Below, one piece after another: positions 53,211 through 62,582 of a stretch of DNA of 64,000 nucleotides. The notes under the pieces are model-generated. The model did not search any database. It saw nothing but the letters and a program-made list of their open reading frames with translations, and was not told where the DNA came from. The stretch lies in assembly GCA_963850345.1 (NCBI GenBank), contig CAWKKW010000006.1, positions 62,001 through 126,000 of the forward strand, in the 5' to 3' direction. Every line of letters starts with the position of its first letter. The stretch's first letter is position 1. A program made the translations under genes and the position numbers. This DNA comes from CAWKKW01 sp963850345 (GTDB taxonomy: Bacteria > Acidobacteriota > Terriglobia > Terriglobales > Acidobacteriaceae).

Positions 53211-54158
53211 CTAGATCGGCGCGTCGCGTTGTTCTTCCGCCAGTTGAGAGGTGACGGAGCGAGTGCTTACTCGCCGCCTGGAAGCTAACCACGCAATGTA
53301 AAAGCCCGAGCCAACGATCAACAAACCTCCGATCACCATGGAGGGTGTTGGCACGTCGCGCCAGATGAGATAAGCAAGCAAGGAGCCGGAGATCAGCTGG
53401 GTGTAGTGGTATTGCGAGACGTTGGCAGCGGTGGTGTGTTTCAGCGCAATGAGGAAGCAGAGACTTCCCATTGCGCAAAACAAACCCATGGCGCCAAGAA
53501 CTGCCGCCAGGCGAGGCGTGACTGGCTCAGTGTGCCAGAGCATGAGTGCTGACCCGAAAACCGCCATCACCAACCCTGAGAAGAAGGTGAGACTCTCGGG
53601 CCTTTCGGTCTGCGTGATGACTCGCGACCACACCATGTTCACGGAGAAGCAGGCGACGCATGCGATGCACGCCATCAATCCGATCCAGTCTCCCTGTCGG
53701 ATCGAGCCGAACGGATCGACTGCGATCACGACCCCGGCAAAACCCACGACGATCGCCATTACCTTTCGCCACTCCAGCAGTTCACGCAGGAAGATCGCTG
53801 CCAGAATCGTGATCACCAGCGGAGACATGAAGACCAGAATGTAAAAGAGTGTCAGCGAGAGGTGACGCAGCGCGATGACAACACAGATATTGTTCACTAA
53901 GTCGAGGCAGGAACGAACCAGTTGCCGCTTCAGTCGCCTTGGCCACAGCGTTCGTACGTCCCCAAGCCACATTCCATAGGCGATCAGGATAGCTACGATC
54001 CAGAGGCCGAGGAACGCGATCATTTCATAGGCGGGCAGCATGGATCTGCCGGCCATCTTCATGCTGGTATCGGCGAAGACCCAAAAAGTAAATCCGGTCA
54101 GGGCAAATCCCACGGCCTCAAGATCGGAGAAAGATTTCGCGCGTTTGGCAGGGCCCAC
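53211..54158 (-). CDS. EamA/DMT-family transporter
   Basis: A 315-residue inner-membrane protein, probably starting at GTG 54158. Ten membrane segments in two EamA repeats are evident (FALTGFTFWVFADTSMKMAG, ICVVIALRHLSLTLFYILVF, MSPLVITILAAIFLRELLEW, IVVGFAGVVIAVDPFG; then GLVMAVFGSALMLWH, LFCAMGSLCFLIALKHTTAA, YTQLISGSLLAYLIWRDVPT, VIGGLLIVGSGFYIAWL). Members export metabolites or amino acids; the substrate is unknown. It is convergent with the propeller gene and divergent from the aldo/keto reductase. Confidence 0.9.
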   Translation of the reverse strand: MGPAKRAKSFSDLEAVGFALTGFTFWVFADTSMKMAGRSMLPAYEMIAFLGLWIVAILIAYGMWLGDVRTLWPRRLKRQLVRSCLDLVNNICVVIALRHLSLTLFYILVFMSPLVITILAAIFLRELLEWRKVMAIVVGFAGVVIAVDPFGSIRQGDWIGLMACIACVACFSVNMVWSRVITQTERPESLTFFSGLVMAVFGSALMLWHTEPVTPRLAAVLGAMGLFCAMGSLCFLIALKHTTAANVSQYHYTQLISGSLLAYLIWRDVPTPSMVIGGLLIVGSGFYIAWLASRRRVSTRSVTSQLAEEQRDAPI

Positions 54159-54343
54159 TTCGTCACCATACCAGACGTGGTTCCTTGACGTTTTGGTCAG
54201 CCGGGCCGCCCCGTTCGGGGTGTCGCGCCGACGGAACCATGCCCATCAGAGTTCTCGAAATGCCGAAGTGGGGCAAATCGAATCGCAAGTGCATGGTGCA
54301 CATCTAACGACAAGGGGACCATCTCAAATCGTCAAAGGTGCCT

Positions 54344-55381
54344 ATGAAATACAACACGCTCGGCCATACAGGCCTGCTCGTATCGGAACTTTGTCTCGGC
54401 ACGATGACCTTTGCTGAGGGCGAAGGCATGTGGAAGCCGATCGCCGGAGTGGAGCAAAAGCTCGCGGATGAACTCGTTCGGCGTTCACTGGATGCCGGCA
54501 TTAACTTCGTTGACACGGCGGATGTGTATACGAACGGGGAATCGGAGAGGGCCCTGGCGCAGGCCATAGGGAACCTGGGTATTGCCCGTAAAGACATCGT
54601 GATTGCGACCAAGGCTTACGGCCGTACGGGGCCTGGCCGCAACGATGTGGGCGCATCGCGTGGGCACATCATGGATGCCGTGGAAGCCTCGCTCCGCCGG
54701 CTCAGAACCGATTACATCGATCTGTATCAGATTCACGCGTCCGATTCCGTCACTCCTCTGGAAGAAACGCTGCGCGCTCTCGACACATTGGTGAATCAAG
54801 GCAAGGTTCGTTACATCGGCTGCTCCAACTGGTATGCATGGCAGATCATGAAAGCCATCGGCATCTCCGAAGCCAAAAACCTTGCGAAGATCGATACACT
54901 TCAAGCCTATTACTCCATCGCTGGCCGCGACCTTGAACGCGAGATCGTACCGATGTTGCAGGATCAGCATACGGGACTTCTCGTCTGGAGCCCGCTTGCC
55001 GGCGGACTCCTCTCGGGCAAATACTCGCGCGAGCACCAGAAGCCCGAAGATTCGCGGCGCTCCGCTTTTGACTTTCCGCTGGTGGATAAGGAGCGCGCCT
55101 GGCGTATTCTAGACGTCCTGCGGCCGATCGCTGAGTCTCACAACACGAGCGTCGCCAGCGTCTCTCTTGCCTGGATTCTAGCTAAGCCCTTTGTCACGTC
55201 GGTGATCATCGGGGCGAAGCGCGTTGACCAGCTGCAGCAGAACCTCGCCGCCTGCGATCTGCAACTGAGTGCCGATCAAATGAAGCAGTTGGATGAAGTG
55301 AGCGCGCTGCCGCCGGAGTACCCGGGCTGGATGATCCCGTTCCAAAATATCAATCGGCTCGCCGACGTACCCCGCATCTGA
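54344..55381 (+). CDS. aldo/keto reductase
   Basis: A 345-residue NADPH-dependent reductase of the AKR superfamily. ATG 54344 (MKYNTLGHTGLLVSELCLGT) is preferred over the GTG two codons upstream. Catalytic residues are visible: Asp in NFVDTADVYTNGESE with its Tyr, Lys in VIATKAYG, and His in DLYQIHASD. Cofactor contacts are SVIIGAKRVDQLQQNL. The N-terminal extension of the active site (GEGMWKPIAGVEQK) is as in the YajO/Kvbeta-like group. It reduces aldehydes or ketones in the cytosol. It is separated from the next gene by a strong hairpin. Confidence 0.9.
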   Translation: MKYNTLGHTGLLVSELCLGTMTFAEGEGMWKPIAGVEQKLADELVRRSLDAGINFVDTADVYTNGESERALAQAIGNLGIARKDIVIATKAYGRTGPGRNDVGASRGHIMDAVEASLRRLRTDYIDLYQIHASDSVTPLEETLRALDTLVNQGKVRYIGCSNWYAWQIMKAIGISEAKNLAKIDTLQAYYSIAGRDLEREIVPMLQDQHTGLLVWSPLAGGLLSGKYSREHQKPEDSRRSAFDFPLVDKERAWRILDVLRPIAESHNTSVASVSLAWILAKPFVTSVIIGAKRVDQLQQNLAACDLQLSADQMKQLDEVSALPPEYPGWMIPFQNINRLADVPRI

Positions 55382-55388
55382 GGGCAAA

Positions 55389-55415
55389 CACGGCCTCCAC
55401 GCTCAGGAGGCCGTG
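55389..55415 (+). promoter_or_regulatory. perfect hairpin that buries the ribosome site
   Basis: CACGGCCTCC-ACGCTCA-GGAGGCCGTG is a perfect 10-bp stem ending two bases before ATG 55418. Its 3' arm contains the GGAGG that should start the next gene. No T run follows. It could reduce translation of the hydrolase gene, act as a partial terminator for the reductase, or both. Confidence 0.55.
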
Positions 55416-55417
55416 GT

Positions 55418-57445
55418 ATGCTTCGGCGCATGCGTTTTCGTGCGAAGTGGCTCGTTCTGTGTGTCGTACTCTCAGTTTTGCCGACGCATGCGCGCGTCAC
55501 TCGCGTAGAGATCGCCTCGCGCGCGGACGTTCTAAATGGGAAGGCATTTGGAGACGCGGGTGTCTACGAACGCATAACCGGCCGCGTCTACTTCTCACTC
55601 GCTGTGGCCAATCCGCACAATCGTCGTATCGTCGATCTCAGCAATGCAGTTAACCTGAAAGACGGTCAGGTCGAGTTCTCATCAGACTTCATTGCGATTC
55701 GTCCGAAGGATATGAGCAAGAGTAACGGCTCCATTTTGCTCGAGGTTCCGAACCGCGGCCGCAGTCGCATTCTGGCCCTGGTCGATGGTGGAGATTGGGA
55801 CGCGGCCAGCGATGTAGGAGATGCGTGGTTCCTGCGCAACGGTTTTACCTTCGTCAGCCTCGGCTGGCAGTGGGATGCGACGGGCAAGGGAGCGCTGCAA
55901 TTCTCTGCGCCTGTTGCGAGGGAACAGGGAAAGACCATCACTGGCCTGCTTCGCGGCGACCTTATGCCCTCAAAGCGAATGCAGGAGATTCCTCTTGGTC
56001 ACCTGATCGTCGGCGAGATTGGCGGAGTGGAGTATCCCGTGTCGGCGCCCGACGATGCACGCAACGTGCTCACGGTCCGCGATGCACGGTCGGCAAAGCG
56101 CACCGTCATTCCTCGCGGCCAGTGGCGGTTCGCGCATACTGTGGATGGCAAACTGACGCGCAGCGATCGATACATTCACCTCAACGGTGGCTTCGAGCCC
56201 GGTAAGCTCTACGAATATATCTACGTCGTCGCCGATCCGGTAGTCGCAGGCGGAGGCTTCGCTGTCATCCGCGATTTCGCCTCTTACGCCAAACATGATC
56301 CCTCCGCAATTGCCCCGGCGCTACGTGTCTATGGCGAGGGCATTTCGCAGAACGGGCGCTTTCTACGCGATTTCCTCTACGAAGGCTTCAATGCCGATGA
56401 AGAGGGTAGGGAAGCCCTTGATGGAGTTCTCTCGCATGTTGCGGGTGCGGGCCGCGGCAGCTTCAACTACCGCTTCGCTCAGCCATCGCGAGACGCTCAG
56501 CCCACCTCATCTGTCTTCTTTCCAACGGATATTTTCCCCTTCACCGACAGGCCCGAAACCGATCCGCTCACGGGACAAACAGCAGGGCTGCTGGATAACG
56601 CGGTCGCAGAGAGCGTATCGCCCAAGATTTTCTTCTCTAACACTTCGTACGAGTATTGGGGGCGTGCGGCAGCGCTGATCCATGTGAGCGCAGACGGCAA
56701 GCACGATGCTCCCGTATCAGAGAATGTGCGCATCTATCACTTCACTGGCCTGCAGCATTTTCCCGGACCATTTCCGCCGTCAAAGGGCACAGGAGATCTG
56801 CTCGGGCAGGAGCCGGAGTCCGCGCTCCCCATCAAATACTTCTGGCGCGCCATGATCTTGAACATGGATGCATGGGTGCGCAACGGTACACCTCCGCCAC
56901 CGAGCAGCTATCCGAAGATCGCCGATGGCAACCTCGTTCCTGTAGAGCGGTATGCCTTGCCAGCGATTCCTGGTCTCCGTCGGCCTCATGAAGCGAACGA
57001 GGCGTATCGGCTTGATTTCGGGCCGCACTGGCAGGAGGGAATTCTCAGTATCGAGCCTCCCAAAGTGGGGGCGGCTTTTCCAGTGCTCGTACCGCAGTTA
57101 GACGCAGATGGCAACGAGCGTGACGGCGTACGTCTGCCGGAGATCACGGTTCCGCTCGCCACCTACACTGGTTGGAATTTGCGTGATCCGTCGATCGGCG
57201 CGCCAGACCAGCGCGTTGCGTTCGAAGCATCGTACGTTCCGTTTGCAGTTACCGAACAGGATCGGAAGAGAACCGGCGACCCGCGCAGATCGATTGCCGA
57301 ACGGTACGCGAACCGCGATACCTACATGGGCCTATATCGAGGAGCGATCGAGGATCTGGTGAAGCAACGCTGGATCCTCGACGAAGATCGCGCAGCATTG
57401 ATCAAGCGCGGTGAACAGGAATGGGAAAATGCTAGGAACGAGTAA
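55418..57445 (+). CDS. secreted alpha/beta-hydrolase-domain protein (large acidobacterial type)
   Basis: A 675-residue secreted protein. ATG 55418 has GGAGG at seven bases (inside the hairpin); ATG 55430 would start MRFRAKW. The signal peptide is VLCVVLSVLPTHA. The sequence RVEIASRADVLNGKAFGDAG, YERITGRVYFSLAVANPHNR, ILLEVPNRGRSRILALVDGG and the C-terminal DDGNERDGVRLPEI-like stretch identify the family annotated 'alpha/beta hydrolase domain' (Abhydrolase_10). I did not find a confident GxSxG; FSQNGRFLRDFLYEGFN and HVAGAGRGSFNYRFA occur where the nucleophile region lies. It ends IKRGEQEWENARNE. Esterase activity is assumed from the family only. Confidence 0.82.
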   Translation: MLRRMRFRAKWLVLCVVLSVLPTHARVTRVEIASRADVLNGKAFGDAGVYERITGRVYFSLAVANPHNRRIVDLSNAVNLKDGQVEFSSDFIAIRPKDMSKSNGSILLEVPNRGRSRILALVDGGDWDAASDVGDAWFLRNGFTFVSLGWQWDATGKGALQFSAPVAREQGKTITGLLRGDLMPSKRMQEIPLGHLIVGEIGGVEYPVSAPDDARNVLTVRDARSAKRTVIPRGQWRFAHTVDGKLTRSDRYIHLNGGFEPGKLYEYIYVVADPVVAGGGFAVIRDFASYAKHDPSAIAPALRVYGEGISQNGRFLRDFLYEGFNADEEGREALDGVLSHVAGAGRGSFNYRFAQPSRDAQPTSSVFFPTDIFPFTDRPETDPLTGQTAGLLDNAVAESVSPKIFFSNTSYEYWGRAAALIHVSADGKHDAPVSENVRIYHFTGLQHFPGPFPPSKGTGDLLGQEPESALPIKYFWRAMILNMDAWVRNGTPPPPSSYPKIADGNLVPVERYALPAIPGLRRPHEANEAYRLDFGPHWQEGILSIEPPKVGAAFPVLVPQLDADGNERDGVRLPEITVPLATYTGWNLRDPSIGAPDQRVAFEASYVPFAVTEQDRKRTGDPRRSIAERYANRDTYMGLYRGAIEDLVKQRWILDEDRAALIKRGEQEWENARNE

Positions 57446-57495
57446 TCTGCCCGTTCAAAGAGCTGGGAACTTGCAGCGAAGAGCCCGCCCCATAG

Positions 57496-58365
57496 TCAAC
57501 CCGCGCGTCGCGTACTTCGCCGGAGCTTTCGAACCCGTTTCATCAGCTCCTGAAGGAACGCCTCTGCCTGCTTCTTAGGATCATTACCATCCCACACGAT
57601 CGGTTGTACTCCCCGATTGCGGAGTACGGCTTCCTGCGTTGCATTCCCTTCCACCATGAAGATGAAAGACATGGGCCGCTGGTGCGCATATGGGGTGTTC
57701 TGCCACAGCTCCTGCAGGCGAAATAGCAGGTAGCGTGTATTCATATCGTGCAGACTGTAACCGATGAAGAGCAGCGGCCTTGCCAGACAATCGGCTCTGA
57801 GGCGAATGTCCAGCGGACTCTCGAAGCTCATACGTTGGAAGTAGCTGGTCTCGGTCAACACCAGCGAGTCATCGTCCTCGAAGTCACCGTGAAACTTGAT
57901 GATCTCGGTCACCTCGCGCTCGTAGTGTGCAAGGTCGCCCATGGTCGCAATCTTCTGGTAGGGCTTTCCGTGCGCCTCAAATGCTCGTTCGAGCCAGCGG
58001 TCGTAGTTGGTCGTATAGATGACAGGGAAGTCTAACTCGACGATCAGGTTATGTATCTGTGACTTGGAGACATCGATCGACGAAGGGTGCCAGGTCTCAT
58101 CCATCCAGGTGCGCAGCGGCCCAATCTTTCCATGCTTTGCAACGTAAGCTTCCGCAATCAGGGAGTAGTCGGCGAGGCTGAGCTTCTTTCCTTCGAAGCC
58201 CAATTCCTTTGCGAGATGAGTAACCAGTTGTTGCAGGTCCGGTAGTCCCAGACTTTGGGAAACACCCCCGCCGACAAAGAGGACCAGCTTGCGATCCCGA
58301 ATCGCCGACGCGACCTGGTCCAGCGTGGAAGAGGTCATCTTGGCCGCTTGTGAAACGATCTTCAT
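57496..58365 (-). CDS. SIR2-like domain protein
   Basis: A protein of about 289 residues with a SIR2_2-type NAD-binding fold. The frame opens at 58434; ATG 58365 and ATG 58338 are likelier starts. Motifs are KLVLFVGGGVSQSLGLPDL (NAD loop), FPVIYTTNYDRWLERAF (with the TTNYD signature), EIIKFHGDFEDDDSLVLTE and ARPLLFIGYSLHDMNTRYLL. Proteins of this class are NADases or nucleotide sensors in several antiphage systems (such as Thoeris ThsA or DSR), but they also occur alone. No effector, TIR or Argonaute partner is adjacent, so a defence role is possible but unsupported by context. Confidence 0.85.
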   Translation of the reverse strand: MKIVSQAAKMTSSTLDQVASAIRDRKLVLFVGGGVSQSLGLPDLQQLVTHLAKELGFEGKKLSLADYSLIAEAYVAKHGKIGPLRTWMDETWHPSSIDVSKSQIHNLIVELDFPVIYTTNYDRWLERAFEAHGKPYQKIATMGDLAHYEREVTEIIKFHGDFEDDDSLVLTETSYFQRMSFESPLDIRLRADCLARPLLFIGYSLHDMNTRYLLFRLQELWQNTPYAHQRPMSFIFMVEGNATQEAVLRNRGVQPIVWDGNDPKKQAEAFLQELMKRVRKLRRSTRRAG

Positions 58366-58497
58366 CCAACTTGCATAGATGCAGACACAAGTTGAACGGA
58401 TGGGAGCCAGGCTCAGTGTATCCTCGTGCTCCACTGCGCCCCCGGCCCTTTGCGGTCGAGTGCTGGATCGCCGGGGCTCGTTTCGCAGCAGCCCGGG

Positions 58498-61035
58498 TTA
58501 TTCGCTTCGGAGCGCACGCATCGGCTCTACAGACGCCGCGCGGCGGGCCGGGATCACCGATGCTATCAGTGCCGCTGTTCCCAGGATCATGGTTGTTACG
58601 ATTAGAATCACCGGGTCGTAAGGCTTGACCCCGAACAGTTGGCTAGCCATCGCCCGGCCGCCCAGAATGGTAGCGGGCACGCCCAGCGCCAGTCCAAGTC
58701 CCACTTGGAAGAAGGCCCCGCGCAATACCAGGCGCAGAACCTTCCATCGATCCGCGCCCAGAGCCATGCGAATACCGATCTCGCTGGTGCGTCGTTCAAC
58801 CGAATATGCCGTGACGCCGTACAGGCCGATCGAAGCCAGGACGAGTGCAAGAATGCCGAACAAGGAGGTGAGGCTAGCGATCATCTCCTGCTGCGTAAAA
58901 TTGGCTTTCACCTGGTCGGCAAACGTTTGGAAATCGATCACCGCCATGTCCGGGTTTACCTGCGAGATAGCGCGCCGCACCTGCGCCTCCAACCCTGGAA
59001 CCGGGCCCCGTGTCTGAAATTCGATCGCATTTAAATAGTTGGATCGGTTCTCAAACTGCGTGTATCGAGGATCGTCGCTGTGCACACTTTGTCCTGGGAC
59101 GAGGAAGTACATGGCGCGCATCTTGCTGTTAGCGTCCCAGTAATGCGTGTCCTCGGTGACGCCCACGATTTCGAAGTAGCCAGGGTGCTTGATGTCGTTG
59201 CTGAAGTGCTTGCCGATTGCGTGCCCGTCTTTGAAGTACTTTTTCTCGAAGAAACGGTTCACCATCGCTACCACTCGGGTCTTCGGCGTGTCCTGCTCAT
59301 TGATTGCGCGGCCCTCCACCACCTTAGTCCCGATGGTGTCAAAGTAGCCGGGGCTTACGCGAAGCCATGATGCGCCGTGATCCTGGGTTCCGGGAGGCGG
59401 CGGCGGCTCTCCGTCGATGTAGACTCCCTCGCCCCAGTTATTGCCTTCCATGGGCGTATACATTGAGAAGCTCACTGCTCGTACACCGGGAATCGCGCTG
59501 AGGTTTTCACGCAGTTGGCGGTACAGTGCTTCCAGTTGCTCCGGCTTGTACCCAGCCATCTGGGGGTCGACATGGAGTATGTACGTGTTTGGTGTCTTGA
59601 ATCCGAAGTCCTGATGCTGCATGTTGCTGAGGCTTCGTGTGAGTAACCCTGCTGCACACAGCAACACCAGCGATAATGCGGCCTGGATTATCACCAGGGA
59701 CTTCTGTCCCCAATTCGTTGCGCGGCCCGTCGACCGGTTCGCCCCGCGTAGTGCTTCGACCGGATTTGCCCTTGAAGTCATCCATGCCGGTGCGACTCCA
59801 AAGAGCACTCCCGTGATCAGCGACGCAGCAAACGCAAAACCTAGTACTGGCAAAGAGGGTGTCGCCTGAATCGGAACGAATGCTTTTCGGAATGCGAGAT
59901 GCAGAATGAGTTTTGTGCCGACAAACGCGAGTCCGATTCCTGCGACTCCGCCAATCGTCGCGAGCACAATGCTCTCCGTCAGGGCCTGCCGCATCAGCCT
60001 TCCGCGTGACGCTCCAAGCGCTGCTTGCACTGATGTCTGTTGCTGGCGCGTAATTGCTCGGACCAGCATCAGGTTGGCAATGTTCGCGCAAGCGATCAGG
60101 AGCACGACGCCCGAGACCCACATCAGCAGTCGCAGTCCGTCCTTATATTGATCCCGCATCATCTGCACGCCATTGCCGCCGGGCGAGAGATGCAACGTCT
60201 GCTTGGCGACCAGCGGCTTGTCTCGTTCTTCGACCTTGCTCAATGGGCTCAGCAGAAACTGCCGCAGCTCCACCTGCATCTGCGATTCCATCGCCTTGAT
60301 GTCCGCATGGGGTGCGACCCGGCCAGTCAGGTCAAGCCAATCGAGAGCCGCGTCATCAAACAATGTGCCCGTGGGACTAACGAGAGGCTCATCGCTCAAT
60401 GGAATGTAGAACCCGGGGGGATTCTCTTCGATGCGGTCACCGTAGAAGCCCGGAGGTGTAATGCCGACGATTGTGAAGGGTTGGCCGTTCAACAAGAAGC
60501 CGGAGCCGACGACCGCGGGATCCTGCCCGAACTTCTGTTGCCAGGTTCGAAAGCTGATCATCGCCGCGGGAGGCGCTCCCTTGTGATCATCCTGTGGCAT
60601 CAGCGTGCGACCCATGTAGGGTCTTATTCCAAACGTTGCGAAGTAATTGCCAGATACGAATTCTGATTTGTAAGACTCGGCCGACTTGTTGGTTCCGGCC
60701 CTGCGCACTCCCACCAGGTTGCGTCCTGCTTGAAATGCGGCAAGCTCGAGAAAACCTCGCGTGTTCTGTCGGAACTCCTTGTACTGCTCGTAAGAGAACA
60801 GGGTCCAGTTATCCTGCATGCCGCCATTGACGCAGCAGTTCTCTTCGTTGCCTACGCGATACAACTCCTCCGGCTTCGTTACGGGCAATGACTTCAACAG
60901 AACTGCGTGCACCAGTGTGAAGATGGCCGTGGTGGCACCGATTCCCAGCGCCAGCGTGAGCACGGCGGTGATCGTAAACCCAGGGGATTTGGGAAATTGC
61001 CTCAGAGCATAACGAATGTTTTCCCAGAGCTGCAT
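58498..61035 (-). CDS. ADOP-type MacB-like ABC permease
   Basis: An 845-residue inner-membrane permease starting at ATG 61035 behind GAGGAG. The opening MQLWENIRYALRQFPKSPGF is the signature of the acidobacterial duplicated orphan permease group. It has a MacB_PCD periplasmic domain and FtsX domain (VLLIACANIANLMLVRAITR), followed by a second copy (SLFGILALVLASIGLYGVTA, YSVERRTSEIGIRMALGADR, ending ARRAASVEPMRALRSE). It has no ATPase of its own and usually no adjacent ATPase gene. It lacks the N-terminal helical extension of the PadR-linked kind, whose remnant lies at 31060. The function is unknown; export or mechanotransmission is likely. Confidence 0.92.
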   Translation of the reverse strand: MQLWENIRYALRQFPKSPGFTITAVLTLALGIGATTAIFTLVHAVLLKSLPVTKPEELYRVGNEENCCVNGGMQDNWTLFSYEQYKEFRQNTRGFLELAAFQAGRNLVGVRRAGTNKSAESYKSEFVSGNYFATFGIRPYMGRTLMPQDDHKGAPPAAMISFRTWQQKFGQDPAVVGSGFLLNGQPFTIVGITPPGFYGDRIEENPPGFYIPLSDEPLVSPTGTLFDDAALDWLDLTGRVAPHADIKAMESQMQVELRQFLLSPLSKVEERDKPLVAKQTLHLSPGGNGVQMMRDQYKDGLRLLMWVSGVVLLIACANIANLMLVRAITRQQQTSVQAALGASRGRLMRQALTESIVLATIGGVAGIGLAFVGTKLILHLAFRKAFVPIQATPSLPVLGFAFAASLITGVLFGVAPAWMTSRANPVEALRGANRSTGRATNWGQKSLVIIQAALSLVLLCAAGLLTRSLSNMQHQDFGFKTPNTYILHVDPQMAGYKPEQLEALYRQLRENLSAIPGVRAVSFSMYTPMEGNNWGEGVYIDGEPPPPPGTQDHGASWLRVSPGYFDTIGTKVVEGRAINEQDTPKTRVVAMVNRFFEKKYFKDGHAIGKHFSNDIKHPGYFEIVGVTEDTHYWDANSKMRAMYFLVPGQSVHSDDPRYTQFENRSNYLNAIEFQTRGPVPGLEAQVRRAISQVNPDMAVIDFQTFADQVKANFTQQEMIASLTSLFGILALVLASIGLYGVTAYSVERRTSEIGIRMALGADRWKVLRLVLRGAFFQVGLGLALGVPATILGGRAMASQLFGVKPYDPVILIVTTMILGTAALIASVIPARRAASVEPMRALRSE

Positions 61036-61105
61036 TCTGTCTCCTCAAATTTCAAGTGCGTGGGATAGGTCTACTGCGTCTCCCGCTGTCGCTTGCGGGT
61101 TTGTG

Positions 61106-61516
61106 TCAACCTGAGCTCGCAGTTCGCTGCAACATTGCCCGACCATAGACCTCGGCCGTTGCGCCGCTCCCGCTGGTGTACAGGTCGACGACCAGCCACC
61201 GGCTGTCCATCAGCACATCTCGCTCCTTTGCCGCCTGCCAGGCTTCGACACTCTGGGTCCCGCGCAGGAACCTGCAGATCTCATGAGCCGCAGGCGTGGC
61301 GGTGCTTGCCTGGTGGCCGCAGGTGAAGTCGCAGAGCCGCGAATGTTTGCCGACCAACTCCGGATTCTCCATATCTGTGGCGTGGTAAGCGTGGACAATC
61401 ATGGCGTTCTCGTCTAGCATCTCCGCTACCTTCGCCTCAGCCTCCACCAGGTTCGCAACCCGCTCTTCGCGCAATAGCTCGTGGAACCATCCAAATGCGA
61501 CGCAGTGATAACTCAC
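61106..61516 (-). CDS. conserved-looking hypothetical protein
   Basis: A 136-residue protein starting at GTG 61516 behind a strong ribosome site (GGGAGG, five bases upstream), which supports it as real. It begins MSYHCVAFGWFHELLREERV and has no signal peptide or membrane segment. The middle contains Cys and His residues (SRLCDFTCGHQASTATPAAH) and a charged helix (EAEAKVAEMLDENAMIVHAY). I recognise no family. It lies about 70 bases upstream of the ADOP permease in the same direction and may be co-transcribed with it. Confidence 0.6.
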   Translation of the reverse strand: MSYHCVAFGWFHELLREERVANLVEAEAKVAEMLDENAMIVHAYHATDMENPELVGKHSRLCDFTCGHQASTATPAAHEICRFLRGTQSVEAWQAAKERDVLMDSRWLVVDLYTSGSGATAEVYGRAMLQRTASSG

Positions 61517-61664
61517 TCAAACCTCCCGAGTTCCTTCAGAGTATGCATTCAGTTCCGGAACTGATTCGTCAGCCTGTAACAAGTTCTAACTGGCCCGAGC
61601 AAATGGCTTCTTAGACCATACGAAGGTTCGCGGGTCCAGGTTCCCAAAGAGCGACGGTGCGAGC

Positions 61665-62447
61665 TCATTCTGCAAGTTTGAAGATACGGATCTGGACGAG
61701 TTTGGCGATCGTCAGCTTTTCGAGGCCCTTAGATTGCATCCTCCGGATGAATTCGGGAGTGATCTTGAAGATGCGCATCTGGACGAGTTCGTCCATGTCC
61801 GGGTTCAGGCCGAGCGCCCGGACCTGCTTCACCTCAGCCGGATCTACCCCTTGAACCTTCAGCGCAATCAACTGGTCGGCGGGCGGCGCGGCATAACCCA
61901 GACCGGCCAGTTCGCGAACGTAGGCATCTTCCGCTTTGAAGATGCGGAGCGCGATCAGATTGTCCGTATTCAGACCGGTGACTCCCGCTCGCTTAAGCGA
62001 CTCGATCCATGCCATGTTGATCTGAAAGAGCGTGTACGCCTCGAGTTTTTCAGAGTCGAGCCCTTCGAAGCCGGCGTCCTGCATCCGTGCTACGAATCGT
62101 TCATCGGGTGCGAAGGCATAGGTTCCTACCAGCCTCATGTCATGAACAGTGCCGGAGCAAGTTAGCGTGCCCGCTTCGGCGGAGATGGTCGCGTCCGCGT
62201 GCGTGCCTTCGTGGCGCAGGCTATCCGGAGTAAGTCCGCGGAGCACGGACCACGGTTCCATAGTGTTCTGATCTCCGCAGTCTTCGCGCTTGCAATCGGT
62301 CCGCTGCAGTTCCAGCTGAGCGCGGTCGGCCTGCTCTGCAGCACGAATCACACAGTTGCCCTGCAGCTTGTCCATCGTGGAAGCATGCAGAAGACTCGCG
62401 TTGCCGGCCATCAATACGCAGCAAATCAGTACAGATCTCGGACGCAT
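61665..62447 (-). CDS. secreted repeat protein sharing repeats with the BlaR1-like peptidase
   Basis: A 260-residue secreted protein with ATG 62447 behind GGAG. The signal peptide ends near LLHA. A small Cys-containing domain follows (NCVIRAAEQA, DCKREDC, TCSGTVHDM). From about residue 108 five to six units of roughly 30 residues repeat, with the consensus P-x-(F/Y)-(V/I)-x3-(Q/K)-x2-G-(F/L)-x5-(D/E)-x-L-(I/V)-x-(L/M)-(R/K)-(I/V)-(F/Q): for example ERFVARMQDAGFEGLDSEKL and PEFIRRMQSKGLEKLTIAKL. The same repeat fills the C-terminus of the M56 peptidase 135 bases upstream in the same direction. The two gene products probably share a binding partner or bind each other; this is inference. Confidence 0.72.
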   Translation of the reverse strand: MRPRSVLICCVLMAGNASLLHASTMDKLQGNCVIRAAEQADRAQLELQRTDCKREDCGDQNTMEPWSVLRGLTPDSLRHEGTHADATISAEAGTLTCSGTVHDMRLVGTYAFAPDERFVARMQDAGFEGLDSEKLEAYTLFQINMAWIESLKRAGVTGLNTDNLIALRIFKAEDAYVRELAGLGYAAPPADQLIALKVQGVDPAEVKQVRALGLNPDMDELVQMRIFKITPEFIRRMQSKGLEKLTIAKLVQIRIFKLAE

Positions 62448-62582
62448 CGTTGCACTCCGTTTCTTTTGAGCTTGGGCGCGGATCCGTTCCAGGACGAGGG
62501 CATCTTAGGGCTTCACGGCCATGAGCCGCGAGGTCACAGAGCAATCCATTTGTCCGCTGTTACGAACTTAGGAGACTGGTCC

